Assembly (NCBI RefSeq): GCF_002243175.1
Contig: NZ_NDYF01000015.1
Coordinates: 5,184-69,183 of the forward strand
Reading direction: 5' to 3'
Source of the DNA: Finegoldia magna_J
GTDB lineage: Bacteria > Bacillota > Clostridia > Tissierellales > Peptoniphilaceae
Length of the DNA stretch: 64,000 nucleotides
The notes under the pieces were generated by a model. That model did no database searches. It saw only the letters and a program-made list of their open reading frames with translations, and was not told where the DNA came from. Positions 34,767 through 43,578 of the stretch are shown in pieces (within the stretch, counting starts at the first letter, position 1; every line of letters starts with the position of its first letter). A program made the position numbers and the translations under genes.

Positions 34767-36272
34767 TTAATGTTTGAAATGTCTATTTTTTGTGAACACC
34801 ATACTAATTCCGTATTCGTTGCATTTGTCGATTGAATCTTGGTCTTTGATGCTTCCACCTGGTTGAATGATAGCTTTTACCCCTAATTTGTGTGCAAATT
34901 CTACGCAGTCAGAAAATGGGAAGAATGCATCTGATGCCAATACGCATCCAGAAAAATCAACGTCAGGATGATTGTTCGCTATATTTTCCAATGCCCAGAT
35001 TCTAGATGTTTGTCCTCCACCAATTCCCAAAGTGTGTGAATCTTTTGCAAGTACAATTGCGTTTGATTTTGTGAATTTAACCACCTTCATAGCAAATTCC
35101 AAATCTTTTTTGTCTTCATCACTAGGTTTTTCGTCAGTAACTACATTGTATTCGTCAACGCCGAAGTCTTTGTCTTGGATTAAAACTTTTCCGTTCAAAT
35201 ACTTAATGTCTTCTTTTACTGAATCGTTGTCGAATTTTATCTTAACAAGTCTGATGTTTTTCTTTTTAGTCAAAATTTCAAGCGCTTTTTCGTCAAAATC
35301 TTTCGCAGCGATAATTTCCAAGAAAATTTGACTCATTTCTTCGGCACATTTTTCATCCACAACTCCATTGATGGCGATAATTCCACCGAAAATCGAAGTT
35401 GAATCTGCCAAGTAAGCCTTGTGGTAAGCTTCTGAAACGCTGTGTGCAATTGCAACGCCACATGGAGATTGGTGTTTCAATGCAACACAAGAATTTGCGC
35501 CCAATTCGTCTGCCAATTCCACTGCAACATTCAAGTCGTTGTAATTGTTAAAGCTCATTGCTTTTCCATGAATGACTTCACAATCTGTCAATTTGCCATT
35601 TACAAATGGATCTATGTAAAGATTGGCACTTTGATGTGAGTTTTCACCGTATCTAAGTTCTTCTTCTTTTTTGAAACCAAAAGTTCTGTAGTCACTACGT
35701 TCTCCAACTTGTTCTTGGAAATATCTTGAAATCACAGAATCGTAGTAAGCTGTCAAACTAAAAGCCTTCATAGCTAATTTTTCTCTGTAAGCTATGTCCA
35801 CGTTGTCGCTTTTCAATCTGTCGATAAGTTCGTCGTAATCAGAAGGATCTGTTACAACTAAAACGTCCTTGTAGTTTTTTGCAGCACTTCTAATCAAAGT
35901 TGGTCCACCTATGTCGATGTTTTCAACTATGTTGTCGTGGTCTCCAGTCTTCAATGCGTTTTGGAAATCGTACAAATTAACCACAACAATGTCGATTGGT
36001 TGAATGTTTAATTCTTCTACAGTTTTCTTGTGTTCTTCGTTATCTCTTTTGTACAAAATTCCACCGTGAACGTATGGTGACAAAGTCTTCACTCTGCCTT
36101 GCAAAATTTCAGGGAAATTTGTAACTTTGGAGATGTCTATTACATTTACCCCAGATTTTTCGATTTCCTTGTAAGTACCACCTGTAGATATGATTTCATA
36201 TCCCAATTCTTGTAAACTTTTTGCTAATTTACCTACATTTGTCTTATCCGTAAGTGAAATTAATGCGCGCAT
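34767..36272 (-). CDS. purH: Bifunctional AICAR transformylase/IMP cyclohydrolase
   Basis: A 501-residue enzyme. The N-terminal MGS-like domain (IMP cyclohydrolase) has KLAKSLQELGYEIISTGGTYK and FPEILQGRVKTLSPYVHGGIL. The AICARFT domain has ALKHQSPCGVAIA, where the usual KHxNPCG reads KHQSPCG, and ends DAFFPFSDCVEFAHKLGVKAIIQPGGS. It performs the last two steps to IMP. The end of purN overlaps its start by 13 bases. Confidence 0.95.
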   Translation of the reverse strand: MRALISLTDKTNVGKLAKSLQELGYEIISTGGTYKEIEKSGVNVIDISKVTNFPEILQGRVKTLSPYVHGGILYKRDNEEHKKTVEELNIQPIDIVVVNLYDFQNALKTGDHDNIVENIDIGGPTLIRSAAKNYKDVLVVTDPSDYDELIDRLKSDNVDIAYREKLAMKAFSLTAYYDSVISRYFQEQVGERSDYRTFGFKKEEELRYGENSHQSANLYIDPFVNGKLTDCEVIHGKAMSFNNYNDLNVAVELADELGANSCVALKHQSPCGVAIAHSVSEAYHKAYLADSTSIFGGIIAINGVVDEKCAEEMSQIFLEIIAAKDFDEKALEILTKKKNIRLVKIKFDNDSVKEDIKYLNGKVLIQDKDFGVDEYNVVTDEKPSDEDKKDLEFAMKVVKFTKSNAIVLAKDSHTLGIGGGQTSRIWALENIANNHPDVDFSGCVLASDAFFPFSDCVEFAHKLGVKAIIQPGGSIKDQDSIDKCNEYGISMVFTKNRHFKH

Positions 36273-36814
36273 GAACTCTCCTCCAATTTTTTTATAGCAT
36301 CTTTTAAAATGCCATGTTCTATTTTCAAAACTTTCTTTGCTATCTCTTCTTCCGATTTACAATCAGAAATATCCACAGACCTTTGAAGCAAAATATCTCC
36401 ATCGTCTAATTTTTCATTCACGAAATGCACAGTTGCACCGCTAATTTTTTCCTTATTGGCAAAAACTTTTTCGTGAACGTGGATTCCATAACATCCCTTG
36501 CCGCCGTATTTTGGAAGCAATGATGGATGGATATTTACAATTGTAAACTCATTTATAATTCTCTTTGAAACTTTAGGCAAGAAACCTGCCAACACAATCA
36601 AATCTACGTTTTTTGATTTTAAACAATTGATGATTTCTTCATCATCTTTTGAAACCAAAGTATCCACGTTGAAATCTCTCGCAAAACCAAGACCAGCTGC
36701 GTTTTTGTTACTAACCACAACAACAATATCGCTTTCGAAATAATTGTCTTTTTTTGCATCCAACAGAGCTTTCAAATTGGTACCAGTACCTGAAATAAAA
36801 ACTGCAATATTCAT
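36260..36814 (-). CDS. purN: Phosphoribosylglycinamide formyltransferase
   Basis: A 184-residue folate-dependent GART. ISGTGTNLKALLDA forms the phosphate loop. AGFLPKVSKRIINEF, NIHPSLLPKYGGKGCYG holding the catalytic His, and SGATVHFVNEKLDDG holding the catalytic Asp region complete the site. It transfers formyl to GAR, between the two activities of the downstream purDL fusion. The gene lies between purF and purH; purM, normally found here, is missing. Confidence 0.95.
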   Translation of the reverse strand: MNIAVFISGTGTNLKALLDAKKDNYFESDIVVVVSNKNAAGLGFARDFNVDTLVSKDDEEIINCLKSKNVDLIVLAGFLPKVSKRIINEFTIVNIHPSLLPKYGGKGCYGIHVHEKVFANKEKISGATVHFVNEKLDDGDILLQRSVDISDCKSEEEIAKKVLKIEHGILKDAIKKLEESSCAH

Positions 36815-36822
36815 TTAATCAC

Positions 36823-38169
36823 CTATATAACTATCGGATCTACAGGATAATCTCCATCAAAACAAGCCTTACAGAATTTGTCGATTTTGTCGCTGCTGGA
36901 TTTTACCATTCCTTCCATTGAAATAAACGCCAAGCTATCTGCACCGATTTTTTCACGGATAGCTTCGATATCCATGTTTGCAGCAATCAAATGTTTTCTG
37001 GAAGGAGTATCAATTCCGTAATAGCAAGGGAATTTTACAGGTGGCGAAGTGATTCTCATGTGAACTTCTGTCGCACCAGCTTCTCTAATTCTTTGAATCA
37101 AATTAGCACTTGTAGTTCCTCTTACGATGGAATCATCTATTAAAACAATTCTCTTTCCTTTTAATACATGTCTTAGAGGATTTAATTTTAATTTAACAGC
37201 CATTTCTCTTTCTTTTTGAGTTGGTTTGATGAATGTTCTTCCCATATATCTATTTTTGACCAATCCTTGTGCGTAAGGAATTCCTGTTTTTTGTGAATAT
37301 CCTATCGCTGAAGGAATGCCAGAATCTGGAACTGGAACTACCAAATCAACATCGCAAGGAGATTCTTGTGACAAATATTCTCCGCATCTTCTTCTAAAAT
37401 TGTACGCGTTTGTTCCGTCCAATGTAGCGTCTTCTCTTGCGAAGTACACATATTCAAAGAAGCAATGACGTGGCGCTTCAATTGTTGAATACATCGAAGA
37501 ATTCGCTCCTTCTTTGTCTACGACAATTATCTCTCCTGGTTTTACATCACGAATTTCAGTTGCTCCGACGATTTCTACTGCTGCATTTTCAGATGCAAAC
37601 ACAACATCTTCGTCATTTTTCCCCATAACAAGAGGTCTTATTCCCAAAGGATCACGAAATGCTACAAGCTTATCCTTCAAGCACAACACAACAGCGTAAG
37701 CACCTTTGATAAGTTTCATTGTTTTTTTGATAGCTTCGACAATGTCACCTTTGTAATATCTGGCAATCAAATACAAAATAACTTCACTGTCAATCGCTGT
37801 TTGGAACATCACGCCGTCTTCTTCAAGTCTTGTTCTTAAAATTTGGTGGTTAATAAGATTTCCATTGTGTGCCAAACTCATTTCAATTCCTTTGGCAAAA
37901 GCCATCAATGGTTGAGTGTTGTAATCGTGAGAACCACCAGCTGTCGAATATCTTACGTGTCCAATTCCTACATTACCAACTAAATTATTCAAATTTTCTT
38001 CCTTAAACACATCGATAACAAGTCCCATGCCTTTTTCTCTATGTAGGTTTTCACCGTTACTAACGGTGATACCACAGGATTCTTGTCCTCTGTGTTGTAA
38101 GGAGTTAAGTCCGAAAAATAATTTCTTATTAACTTCGGACTTAGAATATATCCCTATAACTCCACACAT
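36823..38169 (-). CDS. purF: Amidophosphoribosyltransferase
   Basis: A 448-residue enzyme for the first committed step of purine synthesis. Met is followed at once by Cys 2 (MCGVIGIYS), the glutaminase nucleophile, so no propeptide is present. Other markers are LQHRGQESCGI, GHVRYSTAGG, AHNGNL and the PRPP loop RIVLIDDSIVRGTTSANL, plus VPVPDSGIPSAIGYS. The C-terminus has Cys residues (FCKACFDGDYP), which in relatives of the Bacillus type bind a 4Fe-4S cluster. One base separates it from purC. Confidence 0.95.
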   Translation of the reverse strand: MCGVIGIYSKSEVNKKLFFGLNSLQHRGQESCGITVSNGENLHREKGMGLVIDVFKEENLNNLVGNVGIGHVRYSTAGGSHDYNTQPLMAFAKGIEMSLAHNGNLINHQILRTRLEEDGVMFQTAIDSEVILYLIARYYKGDIVEAIKKTMKLIKGAYAVVLCLKDKLVAFRDPLGIRPLVMGKNDEDVVFASENAAVEIVGATEIRDVKPGEIIVVDKEGANSSMYSTIEAPRHCFFEYVYFAREDATLDGTNAYNFRRRCGEYLSQESPCDVDLVVPVPDSGIPSAIGYSQKTGIPYAQGLVKNRYMGRTFIKPTQKEREMAVKLKLNPLRHVLKGKRIVLIDDSIVRGTTSANLIQRIREAGATEVHMRITSPPVKFPCYYGIDTPSRKHLIAANMDIEAIREKIGADSLAFISMEGMVKSSSDKIDKFCKACFDGDYPVDPIVI

Positions 38170-38170
38170 C

Positions 38171-38869
38171 CTAGCCTCTCATTCTATTTAGAACTTCTTT
38201 GTAGCCTTCTGTCAAATCTCCCAAATCTCTTCTGAAAATATCTTTGTCCAATTTTTGGTTAGTGTCTTTGTCCCACAATCTGCAAGTATCTGGGCTGATT
38301 TCGTCAGCTAATAAGATTTGTCCGTCATCAGTTTTACCGAATTCGATTTTGAAGTCAACTAATTTTAAGTTGATTTTTAAGAAAAATTCTTTAAGTAATT
38401 CGTTGATTTTCAAAGTTTCTTCTCTTAAATAGTCGTATTCTTCTTTTGTGATAACCCCAAGAGCAATTGCGTGGTCTTCGCACATCAATGGATCTCCCAA
38501 ATCATCATTCTTATATGACAATTCAAAAGTTGGTTGATTCAAAACTCTTCCTTCTTCAACGCCGTATCTTTTTGCAAAAGAACCTGCAGTGATGTTTCTA
38601 ACGATAACTTCAAGTGGCATGATAGTAACTTTTTTTACTCTCATATCAGTGTTGTTGATTGTTTCGATGTAGTGAGTTTTGATGCCGTTTTTTTCAAGCA
38701 TTTCAAAAATCATTGTAGTGATTGCTAAGTTAAGTTCACCTTTACCAGCAATTGTAGCTTTTTTTTCACCGTTACCAGCTGTTGCATCATCTTTGTATCT
38801 GATGATATATTCATCAGCCTTTTCTGTTAAATAAACTTCCTTTGCCTTACCTTCGTACAATTTTTCCAT
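38171..38869 (-). CDS. purC: SAICAR synthetase
   Basis: A 232-residue enzyme joining aspartate to CAIR. Markers are YEGKAKEVYLTEKADEYII, IRYKDDATAGNGEKKA, LEVIVRNITAGSFAKRYG and LADEISPDTCRLWD. It is the first enzyme gene of the operon, behind AGGAGG. A terminator and a 50-codon ORF precede it, so its expression may be controlled by attenuation. The purE product that would supply CAIR is not encoded nearby. Confidence 0.95.
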   Translation of the reverse strand: MEKLYEGKAKEVYLTEKADEYIIRYKDDATAGNGEKKATIAGKGELNLAITTMIFEMLEKNGIKTHYIETINNTDMRVKKVTIMPLEVIVRNITAGSFAKRYGVEEGRVLNQPTFELSYKNDDLGDPLMCEDHAIALGVITKEEYDYLREETLKINELLKEFFLKINLKLVDFKIEFGKTDDGQILLADEISPDTCRLWDKDTNQKLDKDIFRRDLGDLTEGYKEVLNRMRG

Positions 38870-38881
38870 AATACCCTCCTA

Positions 38882-38916
38882 AAATAAAAAAATAGAGAAT
38901 TCTAGATAGAATTCTC
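38882..38916 (-). terminator. Terminator/attenuator between small ORF and purC
   Basis: A 10-bp perfect inverted repeat (38895-38904 and 38907-38916, GAGAATTCTA with TAGAATTCTC) and then TATTTTTTTATTTT on the minus strand. It begins right behind the stop of the 50-codon ORF and ends about 15 bases before purC. It fits an intrinsic terminator that RNA polymerase must pass to enter the pur operon. Confidence 0.8.
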
Positions 38917-39069
38917 CTAAATTTTTTGACAAATATACACTTTTTTATTGGACGCAAAAATAGCTATCAATTTGCCTCTCAATTTATTGATAAGGCTTAA
39001 ATCGTGATTTGTAAATCTCAAATCAAAAAGCTTATTTATGAAATTTATTGAAATATCAATAACGCTCAT
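38917..39069 (-). CDS. 50-residue small protein or leader peptide upstream of purC
   Basis: An ATG at 39069 behind AGAGGGGGC starts a 50-codon frame (MSVIDISINFINKL ... KKVYICQKI) that ends in TAG at 38917. It lies between a good promoter and the purC attenuator. The peptide is basic, amphipathic and partly hydrophobic, and I know no homologue. It could be a true small protein or a leader whose translation sets termination. The strong Shine-Dalgarno site argues that it is translated. Confidence 0.6.
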   Translation of the reverse strand: MSVIDISINFINKLFDLRFTNHDLSLINKLRGKLIAIFASNKKVYICQKI

Positions 39070-39101
39070 AATTTTGCCCCCTCTAAAATAATTTACAATA
39101 T

Positions 39102-39110
39102 ATTATATCA
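39102..39110 (-). promoter_or_regulatory. Extended -10 promoter of the pur operon
   Basis: The minus strand has TGATATAAT, an extended -10 (TGnTATAAT; hexamer 39102-39107), about 33 bases before the small ORF. No clear TTGACA lies 17 bases upstream, and I see no PurR box or purine riboswitch. Confidence 0.55.
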
Positions 39111-39261
39111 CAGCTCCTTATGTTTTGCATCATAAATCTAACAAAAAATAATCTCACCCAAAGATGAAAATTCGAATAATATTGTTCTGAAATAAAGACT
39201 TTATTGCTACTTTCCTTATATATTATTAATTTCTAATTTATTAAAAAGCTCTTTTATTTAA

Positions 39262-40644
39262 TCACTTTTTTGAATCGTCTAATTTTTCTTTTACTATATT
39301 TATCTGTTCTTGTACTCTTTTTGGTGACGGACCTGAAAAAACATCTCTTTGATTTAATATATAATCTAAATCGATAAAATGAAAATAATCTTCATCAAAT
39401 TTATTAGAAAACTCCTGGTATTTTTCCAGTGATATATCGTTTAAACTCAAATCCTCACTAATGGCGTATTTTACTATTTCACCAATAATATAATACGAAT
39501 CTCTAAATGTCAATCCTTTCTTTACAAGATAATCAGCCGCATCAGTAGCATTAATATAACCTTTAGATGCCATTTCTCTCATCCTGAATTTATCAACTTG
39601 CATAGTTTCTAAAATATTAGTGATTATTTCTACTGATATTTCAAAAATTTCCACGCTTTCAAACAGGTATATTTTATCTTCTTGCATGTCTTTATTATAT
39701 GCCAATGGAATTGCTTTTAGCATAGTCAATATTCCCATTAAATTAGAATACATTTTTGCTGACTTAGCCCTTAACAATTCTGCCATATCGGGATTCTTTT
39801 TCTGTGGCATTATTGAAGATCCACTAGAATATTTATCGGATATTTTAATATAATTGAATTCTTGTGATGAAAAAATTATAAGTTCCTCCGCTAATCTAGA
39901 CAAATGCATTGAGAACATCGCTAAACAATATATAAAATCTACTACAAAATCTCTATCAGATACAGAATCTATTGAATTCAATGTCACTTTTGAAAACCCA
40001 AGTTTTTCTGCAGTACTAAATCTATCTATATTATAAGTTGTAGTAGCTAAAGCACATGCTCCCAAAGGAGATATGTCTAATCTGTTTGATAAATCTTGTA
40101 TTCTCTGCAAATCTCTCATAAACATTTGTGCATAAGCCATTATATGATGTGCAAATGTAACTGGTTGTGCTATTTGAAGATGCGTATATCCTGGCATCAC
40201 TGTATTCAAGTTATCTTGTGAAATTTTCAATATGGTACTTATCAAATTTTTTATATACAAGACAGCTTCTTCAGTTTTATCTTTCGTATACAATTTTAAA
40301 TCTAATGCAACCTGGTCATTTCTTGATCTAGCTGTGTGTAGTTTTTTACCGGAATTTCCAATTCTCTTTGTCAATTCAGATTCTATAAACATATGAATAT
40401 CTTCAGATTCATAAGAAATCTCTAGTTTCCCATTATTCAAATCCTCAAGAATACTTTCTAAACCTGAAACTATCAAATCACAATCTTCAGAAGAAATAAT
40501 AGAACATTCACAAAGCATTTTTGCATGAGCAATGGAGCCTTTTATATCATAAGGATATAATCTATAATCAGTTTTTATTGAACTATTAAATTTATGTGCA
40601 ATATCAGAAGTTCTTTCGCTAAATCTAGACTTGTATAAATCCAT
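39262..40644 (-). CDS. argH: Argininosuccinate lyase
   Basis: A 460-residue lyase of the fumarase/aspartase superfamily. The signature GSSIMPQKKNPDMAELLRAKS carries the catalytic Ser loop. HTARSRNDQVALDLKLY and PGYTHLQIAQPVTFAHH carry the conserved substrate residues. It makes arginine and fumarate from argininosuccinate. The ATG at 40644 shares one base with the argG stop, so the two are coupled; the longer frame would need GTG. Confidence 0.95.
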   Translation of the reverse strand: MDLYKSRFSERTSDIAHKFNSSIKTDYRLYPYDIKGSIAHAKMLCECSIISSEDCDLIVSGLESILEDLNNGKLEISYESEDIHMFIESELTKRIGNSGKKLHTARSRNDQVALDLKLYTKDKTEEAVLYIKNLISTILKISQDNLNTVMPGYTHLQIAQPVTFAHHIMAYAQMFMRDLQRIQDLSNRLDISPLGACALATTTYNIDRFSTAEKLGFSKVTLNSIDSVSDRDFVVDFIYCLAMFSMHLSRLAEELIIFSSQEFNYIKISDKYSSGSSIMPQKKNPDMAELLRAKSAKMYSNLMGILTMLKAIPLAYNKDMQEDKIYLFESVEIFEISVEIITNILETMQVDKFRMREMASKGYINATDAADYLVKKGLTFRDSYYIIGEIVKYAISEDLSLNDISLEKYQEFSNKFDEDYFHFIDLDYILNQRDVFSGPSPKRVQEQINIVKEKLDDSKK

Positions 40645-41864
40645 TACCACTTATTTTCCTTTCTTTTCATTGCTTCAATTTTGATAGGCAAAGAAAAAAT
40701 ATTTACAAATCCTTCTGAATCACTTTGATTGTAGACATGATCTTCTTCAAATGTTGCAAACTCTTGTGAAAATAATGAGAATTTAGAATCCACTCCGTTT
40801 GGTATTATATTTCCTTTATAAAGTTTTAGTTTGACTACTCCTGAGACTCTTTTTTGAGTATAGTTTACAAATTCTTGAAGTGATTTTCTTAATTGAGAAT
40901 ACCACAATCCTTTATATACTTCCTCTGCATATCTTAAAGATAAAATTTGTTTAAACTTCAAAGTGTCACCATCTAAAGTCAAAGATTCTAAAATATCATG
41001 AGCCTTATACAAAATTGCTCCTGCTGGGTTTTCATAAACTCCTCTAACTTTCATTCCAGTTATACGACTTTCAATTATATCATCTATTCCTATTGCATGT
41101 TTTCCGCCAATTTCATTAAGTTTTTCTATAATTTCATAGGATTTTAACTCTTTTTCATTTATAGAAATTGGAACTCCATCTTTAAATTCAATAGAAATAT
41201 ACTCTGCTTTATCATCGCTATCTTCGACTTTTTTAATCCACTCTAGAAAATTATCATAATTAGGCGCATTCGAAGGACTTTCTAACTCTAGGCCTTCATG
41301 TGATATATGCCATAAATTCTTATCCTCAGAATATTGACAACCCGTTTTCTTACTCAAAGGAATATTTCTCTTCATAGCATATTCTTCTTCTTGTTCACGA
41401 GATTTTATATCCCAATATCTCCACGGAGCAATAATCTTGATATCTGGATCGAAATAACGAATCGATGTTTCAAATCTCACCTGGTCATTTCCTTTACCTG
41501 TACATCCGTGAACGATTGCGTCTGCATTTTCCTCGTGTGCAATCTCAACCATACGTCTTGCAATTATAGGTCTAGCAAAAGCCGTTCCTAACAAATATTG
41601 ATTTTCGTATTTTGCTCCAGCTTTTAACGTTTCAAATACAAAATCACTTGCAAATTCTTCTCTCAAATCTTCGACAAAAATTTTCGAAGCACCTGTACTC
41701 AAAGCTTTCTGTTCAATTCCTTTCAAATCTGAACCTTGTCCTACATCAGCAGCAACAGCTATAACTTCACATCCATAATTTTCTTTCAGCCATGAAATCA
41801 TAACAGAAGTATCCAATCCTCCTGAATAAGCCAAAACAACTTTGTTTAATTTTAAATCTTTCAT
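40644..41864 (-). CDS. argG: Argininosuccinate synthase
   Basis: A 406-residue ATP-dependent synthase. The PP-loop is VVLAYSGGLDTSVMISWL, followed by CTGKGNDQVRFE and the APWRYWDI segment. It joins citrulline and aspartate. The start is ATG 41864 with GGAGG before it; a TTG 15 bases upstream overlaps that site. It is first in the argGH operon behind a T-box leader. No argF or arginine deiminase gene is nearby, so citrulline must come from elsewhere. Confidence 0.95.
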   Translation of the reverse strand: MKDLKLNKVVLAYSGGLDTSVMISWLKENYGCEVIAVAADVGQGSDLKGIEQKALSTGASKIFVEDLREEFASDFVFETLKAGAKYENQYLLGTAFARPIIARRMVEIAHEENADAIVHGCTGKGNDQVRFETSIRYFDPDIKIIAPWRYWDIKSREQEEEYAMKRNIPLSKKTGCQYSEDKNLWHISHEGLELESPSNAPNYDNFLEWIKKVEDSDDKAEYISIEFKDGVPISINEKELKSYEIIEKLNEIGGKHAIGIDDIIESRITGMKVRGVYENPAGAILYKAHDILESLTLDGDTLKFKQILSLRYAEEVYKGLWYSQLRKSLQEFVNYTQKRVSGVVKLKLYKGNIIPNGVDSKFSLFSQEFATFEEDHVYNQSDSEGFVNIFSLPIKIEAMKRKENKW

Positions 41865-41887
41865 TTTAATTTCCTCCAAAATTAAAA

Positions 41888-42122
41888 AAGTCTCTTTTCT
41901 TAGCTAAGAAAAGAGACGAAACATCCGCGATACCACTCCAATTGGGTAAAACCCCACTCTATGTTTAACGTAACAACTACGTATATTGCTAATAAATAAC
42001 TCGCAATATAATCTCGGTGGCCCTATTGTATACATCTTGATTAAATTTCTGACTCACACTCTACTCAGATCGCTTTAATTCTCACAAGAAACATCCACGT
42101 CATCGACTTTAATATAAGATTT
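41888..42122 (-). ncRNA. T-box riboswitch leader of argGH
   Basis: A minus-strand leader of about 235 bases. It holds the conserved T-box sequence TGGAGTGGTATCGCGG (41925-41940). Immediately after comes a 28-base perfect self-complementary hairpin (41890-41917) ending in T6, the terminator. A long stem I precedes it, with the AGCGATCTGAGTAGAGTGTGAG stretch (split over the distal loops). Uncharged tRNA binding at the specifier loop and T-box should favour the antiterminator. I could not assign the specifier codon with confidence; tRNA-Arg is expected from the genes. Confidence 0.88.
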
Positions 42123-42128
42123 TTAAAT

Positions 42129-42157
42129 ATTATACTATCATAATTTTCAAAAGTCAA
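42129..42157 (-). promoter_or_regulatory. Promoter of the argGH T-box leader
   Basis: TTGACT (42152-42157), a 17-base spacer and TATAAT (42129-42134) on the minus strand, with a predicted start near 42122. Confidence 0.8.
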
Positions 42158-42205
42158 ATTATTTACAAAAATTTTTCATTATTAATATCAATTTAAAATG
42201 TACAA

Positions 42206-43012
42206 CTATTTTTCACTCATTTCACGTGATTTTTCCACACAGGCAAGCTGAGCTTGAATGACAGCATTTCTAAGCCCGTATTTTTCTAAAACTTCCACAG
42301 CCTTAATAGTCGTTCCTGCCGGTGAACACACCATGTCCTTCAATTCTCCTGGATGTTTGTGAGTTTCCATTAACATTTTAGAAGCGCCAAGCACCGATTG
42401 TGCGACGAATTTGTATGCCATATCTCGTTTCATTCCAGTTTGAACAGCCGCATCTGCCATCGACTCCATAAACATAAACACATACGCAGGAGATGAGCCA
42501 CTAACACCAATCACACAGTCCATCAAACTTTCGTCTATTACTTCGCTTTTTCCAAATGAATTGAAAATATCTGTCACGATTTTCAAATCATCATCATTTA
42601 TATTTTCATTCGGACAAATCGCAGACATTCCTTCGCCGACAAGACAAGGAGTGTTCGGCATCACACGAAAAATCTTGTGGTCTTTTCCCAGAATTTTTTC
42701 AATATTTGAAATAGTAACCCCTGCTGCGACAGAAATCACAATAGCTTCCTTATTAATAATAGATTTGATTTCTTCCAAAACTGATAGAATAATGTGTGGC
42801 TTCACAGCCAGTATCACAACATCAGAATTTTCACAAACCTTTTTGTTGTCTGTAGTTGTGTTCACTCCCAATTGTTCTTTCAAATCGTTTAATTTCTCCT
42901 CAGATTTATTTGAAACAAAAATTTTATTCGCATCTATTAACTTTGATTTTACAACGCCAGAAATCATTGCAGAACCCATATTCCCAGCGCCAATAAAACA
43001 TAATTTTTCCAT
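42206..43012 (-). CDS. proC: Pyrroline-5-carboxylate reductase
   Basis: A 268-residue NAD(P)H-dependent reductase for the last step of proline synthesis. The Rossmann start is FIGAGNMGSAMISGVV. VILAVKPHIILSVLEEI and the C-terminal signature GASKMLMETHKHPGELKDMVCSP (read as HPGELKDMVCSPAGTTI) are diagnostic. Length is normal. It lies upstream of the argGH promoter on the same strand, with its own start behind a weak site. Confidence 0.95.
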   Translation of the reverse strand: MEKLCFIGAGNMGSAMISGVVKSKLIDANKIFVSNKSEEKLNDLKEQLGVNTTTDNKKVCENSDVVILAVKPHIILSVLEEIKSIINKEAIVISVAAGVTISNIEKILGKDHKIFRVMPNTPCLVGEGMSAICPNENINDDDLKIVTDIFNSFGKSEVIDESLMDCVIGVSGSSPAYVFMFMESMADAAVQTGMKRDMAYKFVAQSVLGASKMLMETHKHPGELKDMVCSPAGTTIKAVEVLEKYGLRNAVIQAQLACVEKSREMSEK

Positions 43013-43058
43013 AAATACCTCACATGTCTTTCGTTAACTATATTCTATCAGTTTCAAT

Positions 43059-43084
43059 AAAAAAGAGCTAGAATCGTCCAGCTC
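43059..43084 (-). terminator. Intrinsic terminator after the NuoE-like gene
   Basis: The minus strand has GAGCTGGA, a CGAT loop and TCTAGCTC (one G-U pair), then T6. It lies about 10 bases past the stop at 43095. Confidence 0.8.
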
Positions 43085-43094
43085 CAATTAGAAT

Positions 43095-43574
43095 TTATTT
43101 TATTTCTCCCAAAACTTCCTTTGTTTTGTCAGCATCCATGTGATGATAAAACTTACCGTTAATCATAATGTTTGGGCCGTCTTTGCATTTCTTGAAACAG
43201 TTTTGCGTTCTAAGTCGAATTTTTCCATCAGCAGATGTTTCATTAAAATCCATGTACAACTCTTTCTTCACAGTCTTCAGCACTTCCATTGAGCCGTTCT
43301 TCGCACATCTCGGTCCCGAACAGCACACAATCTCGTACTCTACCTTTGATTCTTTGATAGATGGAATGAATTTTATAATCGTCTTGATGTATTTCTCATC
43401 AATTTCAAAAGCTTGTGCGATTTGTTTTTGGTGACTAATCGACACACAACCAAAAAAATCCTGACAATTTCTAATCGAAACCTTCGCTCCTTCTTGGCTG
43501 CCCTTGCCAAAACTTTCCACAGTTTCGTCGAGTTTTTCCTTAAAAATCAGTTCTTCATTTTTTTCTTCACACAT
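43095..43574 (-). CDS. NuoE-like [2Fe-2S] subunit, stand-alone
   Basis: A 159-residue thioredoxin-like ferredoxin of the NuoE/HydA-associated type. Cysteines lie in CSGPRCAKNGS and TQNCFKKCKDGPN, giving the C-x4-C and C-x3-C pairs that hold a 2Fe-2S cluster. The N-terminal helical part (FFGCVSISHQKQIAQAFEIDEKYI) matches the subunit E start. No NuoF or hydrogenase gene is adjacent, so its electron partner is unknown. It follows the FUSC-type gene by four bases. Confidence 0.85.
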   Translation of the reverse strand: MCEEKNEELIFKEKLDETVESFGKGSQEGAKVSIRNCQDFFGCVSISHQKQIAQAFEIDEKYIKTIIKFIPSIKESKVEYEIVCCSGPRCAKNGSMEVLKTVKKELYMDFNETSADGKIRLRTQNCFKKCKDGPNIMINGKFYHHMDADKTKEVLGEIK

Positions 43575-43578
43575 ACAA

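Noticed and set aside
38870..39261. Purine riboswitch or PurR box before purC
   Set aside because: I found no conserved purine aptamer core and no CGAA-type PurBox; only a small ORF and a terminator.
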